Of a DNA stretch of 64,000 bases, positions 53,877-63,973 are shown one piece after another (within the stretch, counting starts at the first letter, position 1; each line of letters opens with the position of its first letter). A program made the translations under genes and the position numbers. Below the pieces are notes generated by a model. The model made no database searches. It saw nothing but the letters and a program-made list of their open reading frames with translations, and was not told where the DNA came from. Location: NCBI GenBank assembly GCA_020912385.1, contig CP087212.1, positions 2,418,001-2,482,000 on the forward strand, in the 5' to 3' direction. The stretch is from Neofusicoccum parvum (Eukaryota; Ascomycota; Dothideomycetes; Botryosphaeriales; Botryosphaeriaceae).

Positions 53877-54557
53877 GTGCCATGCTCAAGCTGGTGTCAC
53901 ATTGGTCATTTCTCGCCTCGAGGCTCATACCTACGCATTAAAGACGACCATCACGAAGAAAGGAGGCTTATATCATCTATACCGATTGCCCTTGAGCAGC
54001 TTCTCAAATTTGCTTCCTATCTTAGCACACATTTGGTACAAGTGCATTACCGCACACCCAAACGTTTGCCTTCTCCAGCCCGAGTTTGTCCGAGAACGCA
54101 ACATGAACATCCACGGAAGAGTCTCGCCACTTCCCAAGATTGGACTGAAGGATACCGGCAGTAGAGAAGGGAAGAAAGTCCTCGTACGTTATGGGTACGG
54201 CTTCTAAGATAAACCCTGCAAGTAGATCTTCTCGCGAAAGCCCAGACGAGACTTTTTGCGGTTGCGCACTTAGTTTGGTATCTTTTCTGGAAGTTGAATA
54301 GAATATTGCCACCTTAGAACTACCCGAATGAATTCTTGAAGGCTCTCTCTTTTGGGAGACCAAAAGTGGTAAAGCCTGCACGTGCAAATCCTGGGCGGGG
54401 CGATCGGAAAAGCGGTGGTTCGGGGGAAACCGAAGGCTCATGCAAGGATGTCAAGTGCGGGGGGCGTCTTGTCAGCATCACTGCAACTACTTTTTAGAAA
54501 TTTGCCGATACTCTCTGCTGTCTGTCGAGCTTTCACAGCCTCTTCAATCCACCCATC
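53877..54557. other. Intergenic, promoter of the aldolase gene
   Basis: About 680 bp. GCGATCGGAAAAGCGG near 54400-54415 partly resembles the GATCGG motif found before the next cluster genes, but weakly. No gene seen. Confidence 0.4.
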
Positions 54558-55513
54558 ATGTCGCCCACCGCCATGGCAACAAATGCTGCACCCGGCGTGC
54601 AGGCCGACGGCGTTTCATCAATCCTGAACCGAGTCGATGGCACATCCGGCGGCGAGTCCCGCAGTCGGTACCACATCCCTTGGCCGGCGACGAAAGAAGC
54701 GCGACGAAAATGGCAGCTGGAGCAAATGGCCGGTGCATTTCGCATCTTCGCGAAGCTTGGCTTTGCCGACGGGGGCAGTGGTCATATCAGCCTTCGAGGT
54801 ATGTAAAAAAAGAAAACTCAATCCAATCCCTATCAACAAACTTTCCGTCTGATTTTTCTTTGGTGCTAGATCCCATCGAGCCCAACACCTTCTGGATCAA
54901 CCCCTACGGCGTGCACTTCGGCCTGCTGACCGTGTCGGACATGGTCCGCGTCGACGAGCATGGCAATCGAGTCGGCGGCGCAGACAAGCTGGTCAACACA
55001 GCCGGTTTCATCATCCACGCGGCAATTCACGCGCGCCGCCCGGACATCAACGCAGCTTGCCACCTGCATAGCCCGTACGCGCGCGCATGGTCCAACTTCG
55101 GCCAACCCATCGATATGCTCAACCAGGACAGCTGCATGTTCTACGGCGACCTCGCCGTGTATGCCAGCTTCGGCGGCGTGGTGTTCGCGAAGGAGGAAGG
55201 CGCGCGGCTGGCGGATGCGCTGGGGCCGGTGGCGAAGAATGTCATCTTGCAGAACCATGGCAGCTTGACGTGTGGGGGAACTGTTGCGGAGGCGGCAGCG
55301 TTCTTTATTGCGCTGGAGCGCGCGTGTCACTGCCAGTTGCTGACCGAGGCGGCCGTGGCGCCAGATGGTAGTCAGTTACGGAAGACTATCGTTAGCGATG
55401 AGGAGGCGGAGTACACGAAGAGGAGTACGGGTAGCCCGGAGGTCATGTATATGCAGTTCGAGCCGGAGTATCAGATGATTTTGAAAGAGACGAAAGGGGA
55501 TTTCTTGGTTTGA
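54558..55513 (+). CDS. Class II aldolase/adducin family enzyme
   Basis: Two exons, 54558..54798 and 54870..55513, 294 residues. After a 40-residue lead comes YHIPWPATKEARRKWQLEQM, then GGSGHISLRG (substrate-binding Gly loop), formed just before a 71-bp intron, and DPIEPNTFWINPYGVHFGLL. Metal ligands are INAACHLHSPYARAW (HxH) and VILQNHGSLTCGG (His); YASFGGVVFAKEEGARLADA lies between. This is the L-fuculose-phosphate aldolase/adducin-head fold. Fungal members of this subgroup are zinc enzymes with unknown, probably non-phosphorylated substrates. Cytosolic by appearance. It is the first gene of a group with a 2-hydroxyacid dehydrogenase, FAD oxidase and MFS transporter. Confidence 0.92.
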
Positions 55514-56381
55514 TTGGGGGAGGATTGATGGTGGTATTTATGGCCACATGTGTGAATTAAAACGTGAGGCTTGCACAATACACATGTATTCTCTCCTCAA
55601 TGGAAAATTGGACGTGTTTTGGATTCAGACTAAAAGAAATCTTGGTCCCAGAAGTAGGAATCGTGCATCAGAGACCAGTTAATTCATAGGGCACGAGAGT
55701 CGTTGCTTCGGCGAGGTCCACGTCAATACTTCAGTCGTAGTATTCTGTGCTTGCGATGTCAACGCTATAGGAGTCTTCCCAGATAATTCCAAGAGAGATG
55801 GTTTTCTTGACAACAATCTGCAGTGTCACATGTTTTTCTGCTGAAGATTCGCAACATCCTCCACCCCTCTCTTGTTGGGACTGCCAAATCATCCCATGTC
55901 CAGGGCCCGCATGTCGTGCTGTCGCCTGACGAAGGCCAGCTCGGGAGAATGCGAGGCTTGCAGCAACATGGTCCGGGTCGTGCCAACCCCACCTTTGAAG
56001 ATCGGAAGAATCCGAGGCTCGCGGGAAGATGGGCCGAGCCGTGCCAGCCCACCTTTGAAGATCGGGACAATCCTAAAGCTCCACTTCTTTCGCTCTGTAG
56101 GTCCGATTCGGAATTTGAAGGTGCCTGCTATTCAGAATAATAGCAAGATACTGCCTTGAGTCCACGGCCGATTCGCGCAACTTCCTGTGCGGCATCCTCT
56201 TCCTACAAGCGACGCCGTCTCCAGTACTACCACTGACACTCTACCGATACGCCATCAGTCACGTGGCGAGCCTACACAATCTCACAGCTCCTTTAATTCC
56301 ATTTTCAGCGATTGCGAAGCACATCTTGGCTATTCTGCCCCTGCTTGTGCTAAAGCGACCTCCAAACTCCACATCAGCACT
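55514..56381. other. Intergenic, promoter of the dehydrogenase gene
   Basis: About 870 bp, with the duplicated motif block at 55980-56073. Otherwise no feature. Confidence 0.45.
55980..56073. promoter_or_regulatory. Duplicated GATCGG motif block
   Basis: Two direct copies about 60 bp apart share CCACCTTTGAAGATCGG. Copy 1 core is GAAGATCGGAAGAATCC (55997-56013), which includes CGGAAGAATCCG (56003-56014), a CGG-N6-CCG dyad typical of Zn2Cys6 dimers. Copy 2 core is GAAGATCGGGACAATCC (56057-56073). The block lies 310-400 bp before the dehydrogenase start. A third near-copy is in the promoter between the FAD oxidase and MFS genes. Confidence 0.6.
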
Positions 56382-57506
56382 ATGGGCTCTATCACATACC
56401 GGAAACCGCACGTCGTATGCCTCGGCGCCCCCAAGCACGCCGGTGATGACTACCTCGCATCTTTTTCGCAAACGTTCCAGTATTCCGTTCTCCCGGCAGC
56501 CGATCGCGCCGAGACGATCGTCGGCCTGCCGGACCTGATAGCGCAGCGCGGCCCTATCGACGCCTTCGTCATCCGTATGGGCACGCCGCCCTACGAGCCC
56601 TTCGATGAAGAGCTTCTCGCCGCTCTCACACCCACCTGCAAGATCATCACGTCCGCCAGCGCGGGCTTCAACGAGTTTGACGTCGATTGGATGAGCCGCG
56701 CGGGCATCGTCTTCTGCAACTCAGTGGACGCGGTCGCAGAGGCGACAGCCGATATGGCGGTTTTCTTGCTGTTGGCGACACTGCGCAACACGAGCTGCGC
56801 GGAGCGGAGCGCGAAGGCTGGGAAGTGGAGGGGCGGGCCAGCGGGGGGGCTGATTCCGGCGAGGGATCCGGCGGGGTTGACACTGGGGATTGTAGGGATG
56901 GGTGCGATTGGAAAGGTAAGTACGGCAGCCATGCGAAGATGAGAGAGAGCTGGGGTTTCCTGAGTGTTTGCTAACGGCATGAGACAGCACCTTGCGAGGA
57001 AGGCCGCCGTGTTCAATTTGAGGATCAGGTACTATAACCGCCGTCAGCTGCCCGCTTCTGAAGAGGACAAGTACGGAGCCACGTACTGCGGCTCGCTACA
57101 CGAGCTCCTAGCATCCTCAGACATTGTTTCTCTCAACTGTCCACTCAACGAGAAGACGACGAATCTCATCAGTACGGCCGAGTTTGACGCGATGAGGGAT
57201 GGAGCATTCTTGATCAACACTGCTCGCGGTGCCGTTATTGACGAAACAGCGCTGAAGGTTGCTCTTGGGAATGGTAAAGTTTCTCGAGCGGGGCTGGACG
57301 TCTTATGCAACGAGCCAAACGTCGATCCTTGGTTTTTCGAGCAAGAAAATGTGATAGTGCAACCGCACCTAGGAGGCTTGACAGATGTGGCGTATCAGAA
57401 GGCGGAAAGGGAGTGTTTTGAAAATATCAGAGCGTACTTCGAGACGGGTAAGGCGAATTCGCCGGTGAATGCTGACCGTGTGGAAAAACGGGTAGCTGTA
57501 GAATAG
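56382..57506 (+). CDS. D-2-hydroxyacid dehydrogenase, NAD(P)-dependent
   Basis: Two exons, 56382..56915 and 56988..57506, 350 residues. It starts MGSITYRKPHVVCLGAPKHA; the frame is open further upstream but this ATG matches the family start. LTLGIVGMGAIGK is the Rossmann GxGxxG, interrupted at its end by a 72-bp intron. Catalytic residues are Arg in LINTARGAVID, Glu in DVLCNEPNV and His in VQPHLGGLTD. These define the D-isomer-specific 2-hydroxyacid dehydrogenases (glyoxylate/hydroxypyruvate reductase-like), which interconvert 2-keto acids and D-2-hydroxy acids in the cytosol. Its promoter holds the duplicated GATCGG motif. It sits in the aldolase/oxidase/transporter group, where a keto-acid step would make sense. 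Confidence 0.92.
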
Positions 57507-57672
57507 GTATAGTCATCTCTACAATCTATACATCATCACATACACACAGCTTCTGAGTGCCGTCCTACAGTTTACTCTGCTGTCTCATGATGACCTACAG
57601 ACCTTTTAAAAGCTTGAACATCCCTATCGGACACTCGACTCTGAAGTTCCGCTCAGGTTGTTCGACATCCAC

Positions 57673-59139
57673 TCAAAGCCTCGCCGTGGCTTTCCCCTTC
57701 AGCTCCAAATCACTAGTCAGGGGCACGTTCCCCAAAGCTCTCAGTCCTCTCTTACCTTCCATCAGTACATTGACGGGTTTCTGCTCTCCGAGCTCTCTCC
57801 ATTTCCAAGCCTTCACCTGAGGTCTTTCCATCCCAATACCCTCGATGATATCAACAACCCAGTCACCAATGACGGGCAGGTACTTGAACGCATGCCCGCT
57901 ACCACCGGTAGCAACCATGAGGTTCTTCTGGCCCAGAACAAAGTCGACAACCAGATGGTTATCAAACGAATCCGTATACCAGCACACGCGCGTTGTCTCC
58001 ACCTCAACGCCCTCCTCCGCCAACTCGGGTAGATACGCATCCACGAAGTCGCGGATGACTTTCATGGCATGCTTGGGTATCTGCGTGAGCTTATCGCCCT
58101 CGCTCCACCGCGTGATCGGCATACTCCTCTCCGTCCCGTCATGCTGAGTGGTCGGATTCGTGTACTTGGTGCCCCGATATCCGATCTTCAAGTAACCCCG
58201 CTCGTCGCGCGCGAAGCCGTAAAGCCCACCTTCTGCCCCGTCCCGCATCTTGTACAGCCATGTCGGGAACTGGTCCGGCGCGAAGCGCTCCCAGAGCTTC
58301 GACTTGCGCGGTATCTTGAACAGCACGACCGAGCCGGCGGTGGCTTCGCAGAGACCATCAAGTTCCGGAACAAGACCCGGCGTCCAGCCCCCACAAGCCA
58401 TGATGGTGAGGGCTGCAGGGTGCTCTCTACCGTCCTTGGTGACGATGCCGGCCACTTCGCCGCTCGCGGCAGTCATGAATCCGCTGAACGCGCCTCTGGT
58501 TGCGCCGAAAATGGTTCGGGCGCCGTGCCTGCGCGCCTTGTGCAGCGCGACTCTACACGCCTTATCCGCTACCGCGACGCCGCCGGTCGAGTCTAGGACG
58601 CCGGTGTTCGCCTCACCCCGCCTCGCCCGCCCGAACGGGTCTATCGCGGCCGCGAAGCCCTTCGACTCCGCAATGGCGATGTGGCGCGGGTCAGTGGTGA
58701 TGAGCTGCGTGTCTTTGTGCCCGCACGCCTCCATGGATCTGATCGATACCAGTTCGAATTCGGGCAGCTCGTCCCCGTCTACCATGTTCAGGTTTCCGGT
58801 GTTGTGGAACACGCGGTCCTCGGTCGACAGGCCCGGCGGCAGATCCGCGCCCCTCGCGAGCTCGTCGTTCCATGTCTTCCACTCGGCGATGGCGTCAAAG
58901 GTCAGCTCCTGGTACTCGACCTGGCTGCCGTAGGCTGAGCGGATGATCTTGTTGATGTCGGCGGAGGCGGCGTCGCAGCCGTTTAGATAAGAGTAAAGCG
59001 TGGCGTCGTATGGCTGCTTGTCGAAAATGGTGACGTTTTTGTATCCGCGACGTGCGAGGTGGAGCGCTGTGCTGAGACCGAAGATTCCAGCCCCGACAAT
59101 GTTGATGGGTGCATCTTTGCTGGGAGGGATGTGTGACAT
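57673..59139 (-). CDS. FAD-dependent amino-acid oxidase (DAO family, saccharopine/sarcosine-oxidase-like)
   Basis: Single exon, 488 residues. INIVGAGIFGLSTALHLARR is the N-terminal FAD motif (GxGxxG) and NVTIFDKQPYD supplies the acidic residue for the ribose. AADINKIIRSAYG is the DIN-K-IR-Y loop and MVATGGSGHAFKYLPVIGDW is the C-terminal flavin/substrate region conserved in fungal fructosyl amine/saccharopine/pipecolate oxidases. No signal peptide and no clear C-terminal SKL, so cytosolic rather than peroxisomal. Reaction would be oxidation of a secondary amine or amino acid with release of hydrogen peroxide; substrate unknown. Convergent with the dehydrogenase gene and divergent from the MFS gene, sharing its promoter region with it. 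Confidence 0.9.
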   Translation of the reverse strand: MSHIPPSKDAPINIVGAGIFGLSTALHLARRGYKNVTIFDKQPYDATLYSYLNGCDAASADINKIIRSAYGSQVEYQELTFDAIAEWKTWNDELARGADLPPGLSTEDRVFHNTGNLNMVDGDELPEFELVSIRSMEACGHKDTQLITTDPRHIAIAESKGFAAAIDPFGRARRGEANTGVLDSTGGVAVADKACRVALHKARRHGARTIFGATRGAFSGFMTAASGEVAGIVTKDGREHPAALTIMACGGWTPGLVPELDGLCEATAGSVVLFKIPRKSKLWERFAPDQFPTWLYKMRDGAEGGLYGFARDERGYLKIGYRGTKYTNPTTQHDGTERSMPITRWSEGDKLTQIPKHAMKVIRDFVDAYLPELAEEGVEVETTRVCWYTDSFDNHLVVDFVLGQKNLMVATGGSGHAFKYLPVIGDWVVDIIEGIGMERPQVKAWKWRELGEQKPVNVLMEGKRGLRALGNVPLTSDLELKGKATARL

Positions 59140-59653
59140 TATTGCAGGGGTCTCTGAATGTAACCGGGAATTGAATCTATGGCTGGCACTGACTTTGGAG
59201 GTTGAATTTATTTATTTATGTACACAACACCACAAGACGTAACGAGTTACCTCGGAGTCAGTACACAATGAGGTGACCTGTGCAGAGAATCTCTTTGGGA
59301 CGATGGGAGCCAAAGCCGAATCTGCACGCGGCTGTATGGAGAAAGATATGGAAGTTCCGATAAGGAGGCTAACGTGCCGAAGATCGGACAATCCTTGTGG
59401 TGGATTCGAAGGCGGGGTTCGGATTCCCCCGAGTCCAGCCGTGCGTGGACGCGATAGGCCGTGCACCTCGCCAGTCTCAGCTCCAGGCACATGGACATCC
59501 TCAGGAAGGCTATCTCAACGCCGCGAACACAGACACGTGAGGAAAAGTACTATATCTCTGGAAGCCCGACAATAAAGTCGTTCTTCTCCGCCTTCCTCAT
59601 CAATACCATCTACGGCAGACCCCACGACCAGAGAGGGAACGAGGGCAGCAGAC
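59140..59653. other. Divergent promoter region, FAD oxidase / MFS transporter
   Basis: 514 bp between two divergent start codons. It contains the shared motif at 59379-59431. Confidence 0.5.
59379..59431. promoter_or_regulatory. Shared GATCGG motif plus CGG-N6-CCG site
   Basis: GAAGATCGGACAATCC (59379-59394) differs from the copy at 56057-56073 only by one G. CGGATTCCCCCG (59420-59431) is a CGG-N6-CCG arrangement. Both lie between the divergent FAD oxidase and MFS genes, so they could serve both. Binding by a Zn2Cys6 dimer is inference. Confidence 0.55.
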
Positions 59654-61415
59654 ATGACCATCCTATCTGACTCCACCTTGGCAAAATATGTTCGTGCCAT
59701 CAAGAGCTCGCCACGCGAGCTCATCTTCAATCGAAGACTTTTGGTGACAGCAGCGCTATACGCAATGTCTGGTATACCCATCAGTACGCTTCCGTCTCGT
59801 GTCTGCGTCATAACGTTCACCTGGTTAATGTTGCTTCAGCATGGGATCAGGGCTCATCCTCGATCGTGCCATCACTGCCCGGATTCCAACACGCATTTGG
59901 TATCTCGTCTGGCGCCAACCCCTCCCAAATCTCGAACTTCATCTCCTTCGTCTACTTAACAGCAGGCGTGGGATCCGGCCTGTCGTTCTTCGTCAACGAC
60001 CGCATCGGCCGTCTGTGGTCTCTGCGTCTGTACATGGCCATCTGGATTGTCGGCCAAATCATCGCAACATTCTCTTCTGGTCATCTTGGTGCACTGTATA
60101 CCGCCCGCTTCATCTCGGGTCTCGGCATCGGGCCCTTGACAGTGACCGGTCCCATGTCCATTGTGGAGATTGCGCCGCACGAGATCCGTGGCTTGCTAGC
60201 TACCTGGTTCAGCGTCGTCATGCTGCTCAGCTTGACCGTCAGCTGCTTCGTTGTTTACGCCAGCTTTTTGCACATCGCACCCAGCACGCTGCAGTACCAA
60301 GTGGTCTGGTTCGTGCCCTGCATAATCATCGCCATCATCATCGTCGCGAGCTTCTTCGTCATGTACGAGTCGCCCCGCTGGCTGATGCTCAGGGGCAGAG
60401 AGGAAGAAGCGATGCAGACTCTAGTCGCGCTCCGTGGCCTGCCAGCGGACCATCCGCGAGTGGCCTCTGAAATCGCAGACATCCGCGCGCAGATCGAAAG
60501 CGAGCACGCGCGGTATGGCGACGCGGCCGACAGCGGCATGAAAGCCGTTCTCAAAGAAACCTTCCTCGTGCGCTCGAACCTGCGCCGCGTGCAGCAGTCC
60601 TGTCTCTGCTACATCCTCGCACAGCTGTCGGGCGCCAACTCGGTGACAAGCTACCTCGTACCCATCCTCACCATGATCGGCCAGGGCGGCAGCACCGACC
60701 GGTCCATGTTCCTAACAGGCACGTACTCGATGGCCAAATTCTTCTACACGCTCATCGCGTCCTTTTTCTTTGTCGACGCGCTTGGCCGTCGCAAGTCGCT
60801 CTTCATCGGCATCGTCGTGCAGATGGTGTCCGACATCTACATCGGCGCTTTCCTCAAGCACAAGCAAGCCGGCGCCGTGGCACCCGGATCGTCCGAGGGT
60901 GCCATCGCCGCCATCTACATTCACGGGTTCGGTTACGCAGTGGGTAAGTATGGGCAATGACGGAGTCGTAAAATTACATAAAACAACACAAGAGCTAACA
61001 ATCTCCATTTCAAGGCCTCCTAGTCCTGCCTTACGTCTTCGGTGCTGAACTTTGGCCCAATAATATCCGCTCTTTCGGCAGTGCCCTAACGCAGACCTTC
61101 CACTGGCTCTTCTACTTCGGCGTAAACAAGGCCACGCCATCGATGCTGTCCAGCATGCACAACTGGGGCACCTTTCTCTTTTTCGCTGGGTGGTGTTTCG
61201 TCGCGCTCGTCTACGTCTTCATCGCCGTGCCAGAGACGGCTGGGTTGAGCTTGGAGCAGTTGGATGCGCTGTTCGAAGGGCCGTTCTGGCAGATGCGGAG
61301 CAAGGCGAACAAGCAGAGAGAGCAACTTGCTGTAATCGAGTCGCAGGGGTCGGGGAGTACAGAGCGGATCGACCAGGAGTTTATAAGAAAGAATGATTTT
61401 AATAATGTGGTCTAA
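59654..61415 (+). CDS. MFS sugar/acid transporter (SP family)
   Basis: Three exons: 59654..59783, 59840..60943 and 61015..61415, 544 residues. Twelve hydrophobic helices can be drawn. Sugar-porter signatures present: NDRIGRLWSLRLYM (loop 2-3, D-R-x-G-R), RFISGLGIGPLTVTGPMSIV and EIAPHEIRG (helices 4-5), FFVMYESPRWLMLRGREEEA (PESPRWL-like), FVDALGRRKSLFIG (loop 8-9) and VPETAGLSLEQLDALFEG (PET motif). This matches the quinate/lactose/galacturonate-type branch of the fungal sugar porter family at the plasma membrane. The substrate cannot be told. The neighbouring oxidase, dehydrogenase and aldolase suggest that it imports the compound they degrade. All motifs are intact. Confidence 0.92.
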
Positions 61416-61535
61416 ATTCTTTCTCGTAGAGGAGGCGATAACCTAGTACATAGAAACTCTATTTATAAATGTTTTCTTAGCCGGGAAGGGGGCAGCCTTT
61501 TCTGGGGCCGATGAAGTAACCATGCGCAATAGTAG

Positions 61536-62775
61536 TCAAGTGGAGCGCGAGAACGTCTTCAGTATAGCAGCCTCAATGCCTGTAAACCTTCGGCCATTTG
61601 TCTTCTCTTCCTGCAGTTGTTCGAGGCGTTCCATCCTGAAAGCTTCTCGCCCGTAGAAGGCGTCTCGGAACCTCCTCGCCGCGATATCATCCCGGAACTC
61701 TCTCAGAGCCCTCCTCAACCCCTCCAAGCATTCTCTTAAGTCTTTCTTTGTCCCATGCCATACGTGACCCAACGCGCCGTCCTCGCCAGTTGGGTCTTTG
61801 GCACCAGGATGTAAATGTCCTTTTTCGTAGAGTACGCGGATGCTCCGCGCTAGTTGCGTCCAGAGCTGTCAAGTAGTACAGCGGGTATGCGGACATTACT
61901 GACGAGGCGTTGGGCGTCCTCGCGTTTTTAATGAGGAAACCTAAGGCTATGGTGTTTGGTGGGAGAGCATCCGTGTCCAGTCGTCCGCGAAGGTCCCAGT
62001 CAACAAGCTGTGTCTTGTTGCCGACGAAAGTCGAGTAGTCGCGTTGTGTCATGACCACTCGATACAACAGGGACTGTGTGAATATCTGGCAGTTGGCCTC
62101 CAGCAAATTGTACTCGCGGAGTTCCTCTATGATCGATCTCGCAAGTTTCTCAATATCTTCTGGAGAATACTGAGTCTGGCCAACCTCGAAGGCTATTAGT
62201 GGCTTCTTGGCTGCCTTGCTTTCCGCGTCCGTGTACTCTTTCGTGGAAGTTGTTGAGAGGTCTTCTTTTTTGAGTAGTGTCCTTGGTCCCCTGATGCATG
62301 CGTTGAGCCCAGATACGTAAGTCTGCCTGGCCGGTTTCTTCTGCCCGTCGATACTTAGATGGTAGAAGTAACCTTGACAGTAGAGAGACCAGCGCATGCC
62401 CGACACTGGCCATCCAACGTGTGGTTTCGTCACGACGAAAACGTGTTTGCTGCCGTCTACTGCATGTGGAAGGCCGGAATACAGTTGCCGCGAATACCGC
62501 ACCCGACTGAGAGCTTGGCCGCTCCAGAACGCATTTGGTAACCCAGGTATACGGTCCGAAAGTGTCCAAAAGGTTCTTACGAAGGTGGACATGTTGCCTT
62601 CTGCTTCGTCAAAGAAATCTTTAAGCACCGGTGGGAATCGCCCCGCCTCATGCCCCAAAATTGAAGAGTTCGTACGTCCACCGCGTATCCGTTGGGTAGC
62701 TTGCTGTTGACCAGGCAGGTCGCTGCCAACTACAACATCATCGACTCCGGTTTCTGCGCAAGGAGAGTTCTCCAT
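61536..62775 (-). CDS. Uncharacterised fungal protein with NCQ-F (LRAT/PPPDE-like) pattern
   Basis: Main exon from 62775 leftwards (to about 61896), then a last exon ending at 61536; about 400 residues. Recognisable blocks are KHVFVVTKPHVGWPVSGMRW, LYCQGYFYHLSIDGQKK, PLIAFEVGQTQYSPEDIEKL and YNLLEANCQIFTQSLLYRVV. A GWPxxGMRWxL/CxGYFYHLS strand pair and a later NCQxF helix resemble the His and Cys positions of papain-like LRAT/PPPDE folds, so a thiol hydrolase or acyltransferase is possible but unproved. The reading frame must switch near 61880. The best splice (GTAATG..ACAG) gives an intron of only 34 bp and joins to LWTQLARSIRVLYEKGHLHP. Either the intron is very short or this is a frameshift. 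Confidence 0.62.
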
Positions 62776-63000
62776 GCTGCAGCAGAAACATCTGTTGGCA
62801 AACGAATAGGATATGCGAGGTGGATAGACGGCTACCTACGTGGTACATGTGGCGGGACACGTCGCAGCAGCGCTGTGTAGGTAAGCAAGCCACAGTAACA
62901 CAAACTCAAGACAATCTATTCGTACACCGCACTCTTTTGTCGCAATATCTTATTAACACAAACCCCTCGCCAAACATTTACATTTAAATGCCAAGCTAAG

Positions 63001-63450
63001 ATGGCATTTATCGGTACCGAGACAATGCTTCGCGTCCCCCTGCCACCGCTTCCCGACCCCAGCCCTCCAACGTCCGAGGCTGAAGTTACGGGTCTGCTCC
63101 CCGCCTCGTATCCTTCAACCCACGGAGAGCGCCAATCACCCAAAGAGAACATCGGAGATTTCCTCAAGCACGAACTCGATGTCAGCCGCTTAAACGCAAT
63201 CCACCAACACTTATGGCTTGCGGGCATGCCGAAGCCAGCTCGCGCCCTACACCAACAGATGACGCTCGGCCGGCACATCACGCTCGCGGAGCAAGCGGAC
63301 CTTCACCTGCTGTGGGCTGGAGACGAGATCTATATTAAACCATTGCCGCGCTTCCTCCTGCACTTTCCGTTCTGGGCGGACAACATTGTTAGCTGTAACG
63401 GAGTGCCTTCTACTACACGACTTCGGAGTCGTCGGGTAGGAGTTGGGTAA
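63001..63450 (+). pseudogene. DUF6601 family gene, truncated
   Basis: Frame of 149 residues from an ATG to TAA. It holds the N-terminal DUF6601 pattern: FLKHELDVSRLNAIHQHLWL, AGMPKPARALHQQM, ITLAEQADLHLLWAGDEIYI and KPLPRFLLHFPFWADNIVSC. In intact relatives a GFLLSY membrane segment and 80-100 more residues follow. Here the frame decays into basic residues and stops at 63450, right where the DNA turns extremely AT-rich. The truncation probably marks the border of a transposon-derived block. Function of the family is unknown. Confidence 0.7.
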
Positions 63451-63797
63451 CCGAAGGGTTTACCTTGAGGGCAAGAGTGGGTAAGGATAAGCGAAGAGAG
63501 AAGTAGGATGTTTATATAAGAACTAGAATATATTTTAAAAAATGAGGGTTTATAGCAGCGGTATAGAGATAGTCTATAATGAGTCGTTTAATTCTTCTAC
63601 CTATTAGCTACATACGGAAGATATACGTATATATTACGTACTATACTAAACCTCAATTAGCTCTCGTTAATCTAGTCCTTTTCAGACCTTTAGTTTCCCA
63701 ACTAGATTACTTCTCTATAAAACTAACTCGCTCTATAGCTAAAATCCACCTAGGTATAGTAGCTCTTAGACTATTTATTTAATATTTCTACTTAGCC
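63451..63797. other. AT-rich, RIP-like sequence
   Basis: About 350 bp, dominated by TA and A/T runs with very few CpA steps, the look of repeat DNA mutated by RIP. Probably part of the same relic as the Copia fragment to its right. Confidence 0.6.
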
Positions 63798-63973
63798 TTA
63801 GAGTGTTAGCTGTAAACCTAGTTACTAGATAAAGCTAGTAAAGCAGTCTCTTACTAGAGGTTTAGTTAGTCCGTCTACCACTATATTTTTACTATAAACA
63901 TACTTAATATACACTTAGTTCCTTTAAATAAGATCCTAGACGTTGTAATAATACACGTTAATAAGGAGGAAAT
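63798..63973 (-). pseudogene. RIP-mutated Copia RNase H fragment
   Basis: Minus-strand frame reading VYIKYVYSKNIVVDGLTKPL, the conserved C-terminal end of Copia RNase H (compare ADGLTKPL in the intact element), and ending LGLQLTL then stop. Several in-frame TAA/TAG codons fall where Gln is expected (before RN, before VYIKY and twice after CFTSFI), as C-to-T change of CAA/CAG would give. A dead relic from a different Copia family than the intact element. Confidence 0.75.

Noticed and set aside
55980..56073. CRISPR-like direct repeats
   Set aside because: Only two copies without regular spacers in a eukaryotic genome; best explained as a promoter duplication.
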